A stretch of DNA of 64,000 nucleotides from Raphanus sativus (lineage: Eukaryota; Streptophyta; Magnoliopsida; Brassicales; Brassicaceae): NCBI RefSeq assembly GCF_000801105.2, contig NC_079519.1:5888668-5952667 (forward strand). The letters run 5' to 3'. Under the pieces are notes generated by a model, which worked only from the letters and a program-made list of their open reading frames with translations, was not told where the DNA came from and ran no database searches. Made by a program: the position numbers and the translations under genes. Below are positions 61,811 to 64,000 of the stretch, one piece after another; position 1 is the first letter of the stretch; each line of letters begins with the position of its first letter.

Positions 61811-62201
61811 CAACTCTTTATTTAAATTAAAGATAAATATTATATCTAGATCTAATTTGTTAGAAGATTTGTGGGATGTAGGAGAGTTATAAGAGTACGA
61901 ATAGTGGATTGTTTCGAAGAACTTTGATGGACAACGAGGGATGTAAAAACTCTTCTAAAGCCAAACAACACTTGGAGTAAAGAACGACTTTGTCGATGAC
62001 CATATTCACTTGGCCCAATCATCAACTCAGATTCTAATTTTGCTATAGTTTTGACGGGACGAAACCGATCCGTTTTTACTTCTTTCTGAAAGAGTGGAAA
62101 AAAGAAGAAGCAAATTACTACATCTGCAAGTTATGGCCTACCACATAACTATGAGAAGAGGAAATCAAAAACTTATTATAACTAACAGAGATAAATTCAA
62201 A

Positions 62202-63143
62202 GTGGGTTAGAATTTTTTTTTTTTTTTTTTTTTGACATTTTTTTCTTATATTATATTAATCTTCCCTCGAAAGGGGGATCCGGTGACTTTTACAATTCCG
62301 GTTAACCGGACAAAACAGAAAGCCCTAGGTTACATGGATCTAAGTAACAACATACAACAGGTTTTATTACAGAGAAAGAGTTCAGCGTGGGTGAGAAGAC
62401 TTAGGATAGCGGAGCTACCCTCTCCGTTGAACACCGAAGAGACACCATCTGAACAGTCGCGACGTTCCCTGAACCAGGTGTCCAAGCTGGTTTTGGGACC
62501 ATCGACACTCGCCGTCACGATAAGCTCTCCGACGGAGCAGTCCCGCGGCCACAAACGCCGAAACAGGAGAAGATCCGACAACTGAAACCCTAAACGCCGC
62601 AAAACTCACCTCGTGTCGCCGCCATCTCACAAGTCCGAGGAGCCACACACCGCTTGTTTCCGACACGGCGGCAGAGAAGAAGAACGCTGGAGGAGAAACA
62701 CCACCCGAGAAACCGCCATCCCCGAGCTTAGATCTGACTCCGACGGTTCCTCCACAAAACCGGTACGAGATCTGGATCCCGATGGCTGACTAGCGAGACT
62801 TGGCTCCGGCTCCGCGGTTCTCAAACGAAGCTTCAGAGCCATGGATCTCGACGAACCACCAGAAACCAGAGTCTGTCTTAGAGGCCTCCGCTTCAAGAAG
62901 CCTTTCCGATTCGCCGTGGAGAAGGAGAGGTGCCATCCGGAGCTCCGAAACTGAAGCGTCACCAACACTTAAGCTCAGAAGCCGAAAAAGGGGGGGGGGG
63001 GTGGGAGAGCGCGATACCGTCGACGAAGTCACCGGATCTGAGGCGTCTCCACCCAACGCGAGATGAACAGAGGAGAGAGAAGAGAGAAGCGCGTGATATA
63101 GACTCGCCACTCAAAGGCTTTTTAATATTGTGGGTTAGAATTT
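62202..63143 (-). mobile_element. Non-coding retroposon, 914 bp, 14-bp target duplication (Sadhu-like?)
   Basis: GTGGGTTAGAATTT occurs at 62202-62215 and 63130-63143. The element (63129 down to 62216) ends on the minus strand with TTAATATAATATAAG, a short A run, ATGTC and 20 A. The 5' two-thirds is GC-rich with overlapping open frames on both strands, none resembling a protein. A run of 12 G on the plus strand lies at 62990-63001. Architecture matches the element at 17289-18134, though the sequences are not obviously alignable. Confidence 0.75.
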
Positions 63144-63670
63144 ATAAGGATTCAGACACATTACAATAGAGATAATTAGTAAAAAAGATCAAAAGATTTT
63201 AAAGTAAGATGATGAAATACAGTATGCTAATCTAAAGTTGCAGATGAATACGAATCTGATTATTGTACGAGGGAGATAAACCCATGTATATAAACACAAG
63301 TGTGACCTCAAGATAAAACTATATTATTTTTCAAAATGATTATAGTCGCGCTGCATAAGCAAGTCTAGTACATATAGTACTGTCCATAGCAGTGTTTTTT
63401 TTTGTCCATAGCAGTGTTATAGTAAGATAAGAAAGTTGTATATGAAATCTCAGAGAAAACAAACCGGTGTCCAAATTTAGCAAATCGATGTATTCAGCTG
63501 TCGCCATTAATCATATTAACAAGAAGGAAATAATTTCTTTTAAGCAAAACAAATAGAAAATATCAAATATTCCTCCTCACATTAACCTCAAGAACAATAA
63601 AGAAAACTACAACCCCTAGATCTTTGATTAAAAATATAAGTACGCATCTCAGTCGGTGCATATATGACAA
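63144..63670. other. COPT1 downstream region
   Basis: AT-rich and non-coding apart from the minimal insertion at 63381-63418. The last 100-200 bases before 63671 would be the COPT1 3' UTR. Confidence 0.4.
63381..63418 (-). mobile_element. Poly(T)-only insertion with 16-bp target duplication
   Basis: TGTCCATAGCAGTGTT occurs exactly at 63381-63396 and 63403-63418, with only six T between. On the minus strand this is an A-tail with no element sequence at all. Confidence 0.65.
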
Positions 63671-64000
63671 TTAACAAGCACAACCTGAGGCCGGAGGATC
63701 GTTAGTTTTCCGGTCGCCGGAGGGATTTCTGAAAGCTCGGCTTCCGAACAACATGTAGCCGATGGCATGACCAGCGAGGGCGGCTAGAAACACGCCGGCG
63801 TTGAATGACATGACGGCGAGCATGACTAGGTAAGCGAGGCCAGTACGGAGGGTGTACACGGCGGTTTGGACGAGCCCGGAGGTGAGGTTAGCGGAATCTC
63901 CGGCGGTGCCACGGAGGAGAGATGAGTGAGCAAGCCATTCGGTGATGACGGCGAGGAAGAAGACAAAGATGAGACAAAGAGCATACATGCCGGAGCTTGT
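63671..64000 (-). CDS. COPT1: High-affinity copper transporter COPT1, 3' part
   Basis: CTR-family Cu(I) importer of the plasma membrane, acting as a trimer. The window holds the last 109 residues; the N-terminal Met/His-rich region and the start lie beyond 64000. Seen: TM1 (MYALCLIFVFFLAVITEWLA), a short loop, TM2 with the copper-path motif MLAVM (M-x3-M), TM3 with the trimer-packing motif GHAIG (G-x3-G), and the C-terminal CAC (C-x-C) that hands copper on inside the cell. All family hallmarks are intact. The TSSGMYALCL start of this part and the whole C-terminus match Arabidopsis COPT1 (At5g59030) better than COPT3 or COPT5 as I recall them. Confidence 0.93.
   Translation of the reverse strand, partial: TSSGMYALCLIFVFFLAVITEWLAHSSLLRGTAGDSANLTSGLVQTAVYTLRTGLAYLVMLAVMSFNAGVFLAALAGHAIGYMLFGSRAFRNPSGDRKTNDPPASGCAC

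Noticed and set aside
62330..63110. Several overlapping frames of 80-117 codons on both strands
   Set aside because: They lie inside the GC-rich non-coding retroposon; frames overlap on opposite strands and none resembles a protein.

Overview
The window is nuclear DNA of a Brassicaceae plant, most likely tribe Brassiceae (Brassica/Raphanus relatives). The evidence is intron-containing genes with close Arabidopsis-type protein matches, AT-rich intergenic DNA, Helitrons ending in CTAG, hAT elements with 8-bp target duplications, and 3' LINE fragments. Family names and Arabidopsis locus numbers are recalled from memory; no search was run.

Genes left to right: a SIAMESE-related (SMR-type) CDK inhibitor (1723-2181, +); a single-pass membrane protein like At5g59350 (14606-15466, -); the embryo homeobox gene WOX2 (24672-25910, +, two exons); a three-exon CLE46 peptide precursor (39907-40367, -), assembled here from splice sites; UBC7 (46391-47345, +, six exons); a Pumilio protein like APUM16 (48382-49446, +); a full-length six-exon Toc75 homologue (49643-52436, -); and the 3' end of COPT1 (63671-64000, -). 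As I recall the Arabidopsis order (At5g59360, 59350, 59340, 59305, 59300, 59280 ... 59030) the genes are collinear with chromosome 5 but strongly thinned. Toc75 is the exception and looks like an inserted extra copy. The genes share a chromosomal block, not a pathway.

Mobile DNA by region. 4445-11415 is a nest of Helitrons in alternating orientation around a 4.1-kb Helitron with a broken helicase; one arm of an inverted repeat preserves its empty insertion site. 13.9-18.2 kb holds a LINE end, a hAT-like MITE end, a Copia fragment and an 846-bp non-coding retroposon with a 16-bp target duplication. 29.2-39.0 kb is a satellite array of about 29 copies of a roughly 345-bp unit with signs of trimeric higher-order structure. 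40432-44130 is a complete hAT transposon with perfect ends and 8-bp duplication, whose transposase has a single in-frame stop; it lies just upstream of CLE46. 54.0-60.3 kb contains three precisely bounded Helitrons, two of them abutting, and a fourth with two possible 5' ends. 60.6-63.1 kb has a hAT MITE, a LINE RNase H remnant and a second retroposon of about 0.9 kb.

No wholly new system was proven. The most unusual signals are a series of 'tail-only' insertions (6-22 bp, mostly A or T tract, between 15-18-bp direct repeats) that look like extreme 5' truncations of LINE insertion; GC-AG introns inferred in both WOX2 and UBC7; and very long dinucleotide tracts just upstream of the probable TATA boxes of the SMR gene and WOX2.
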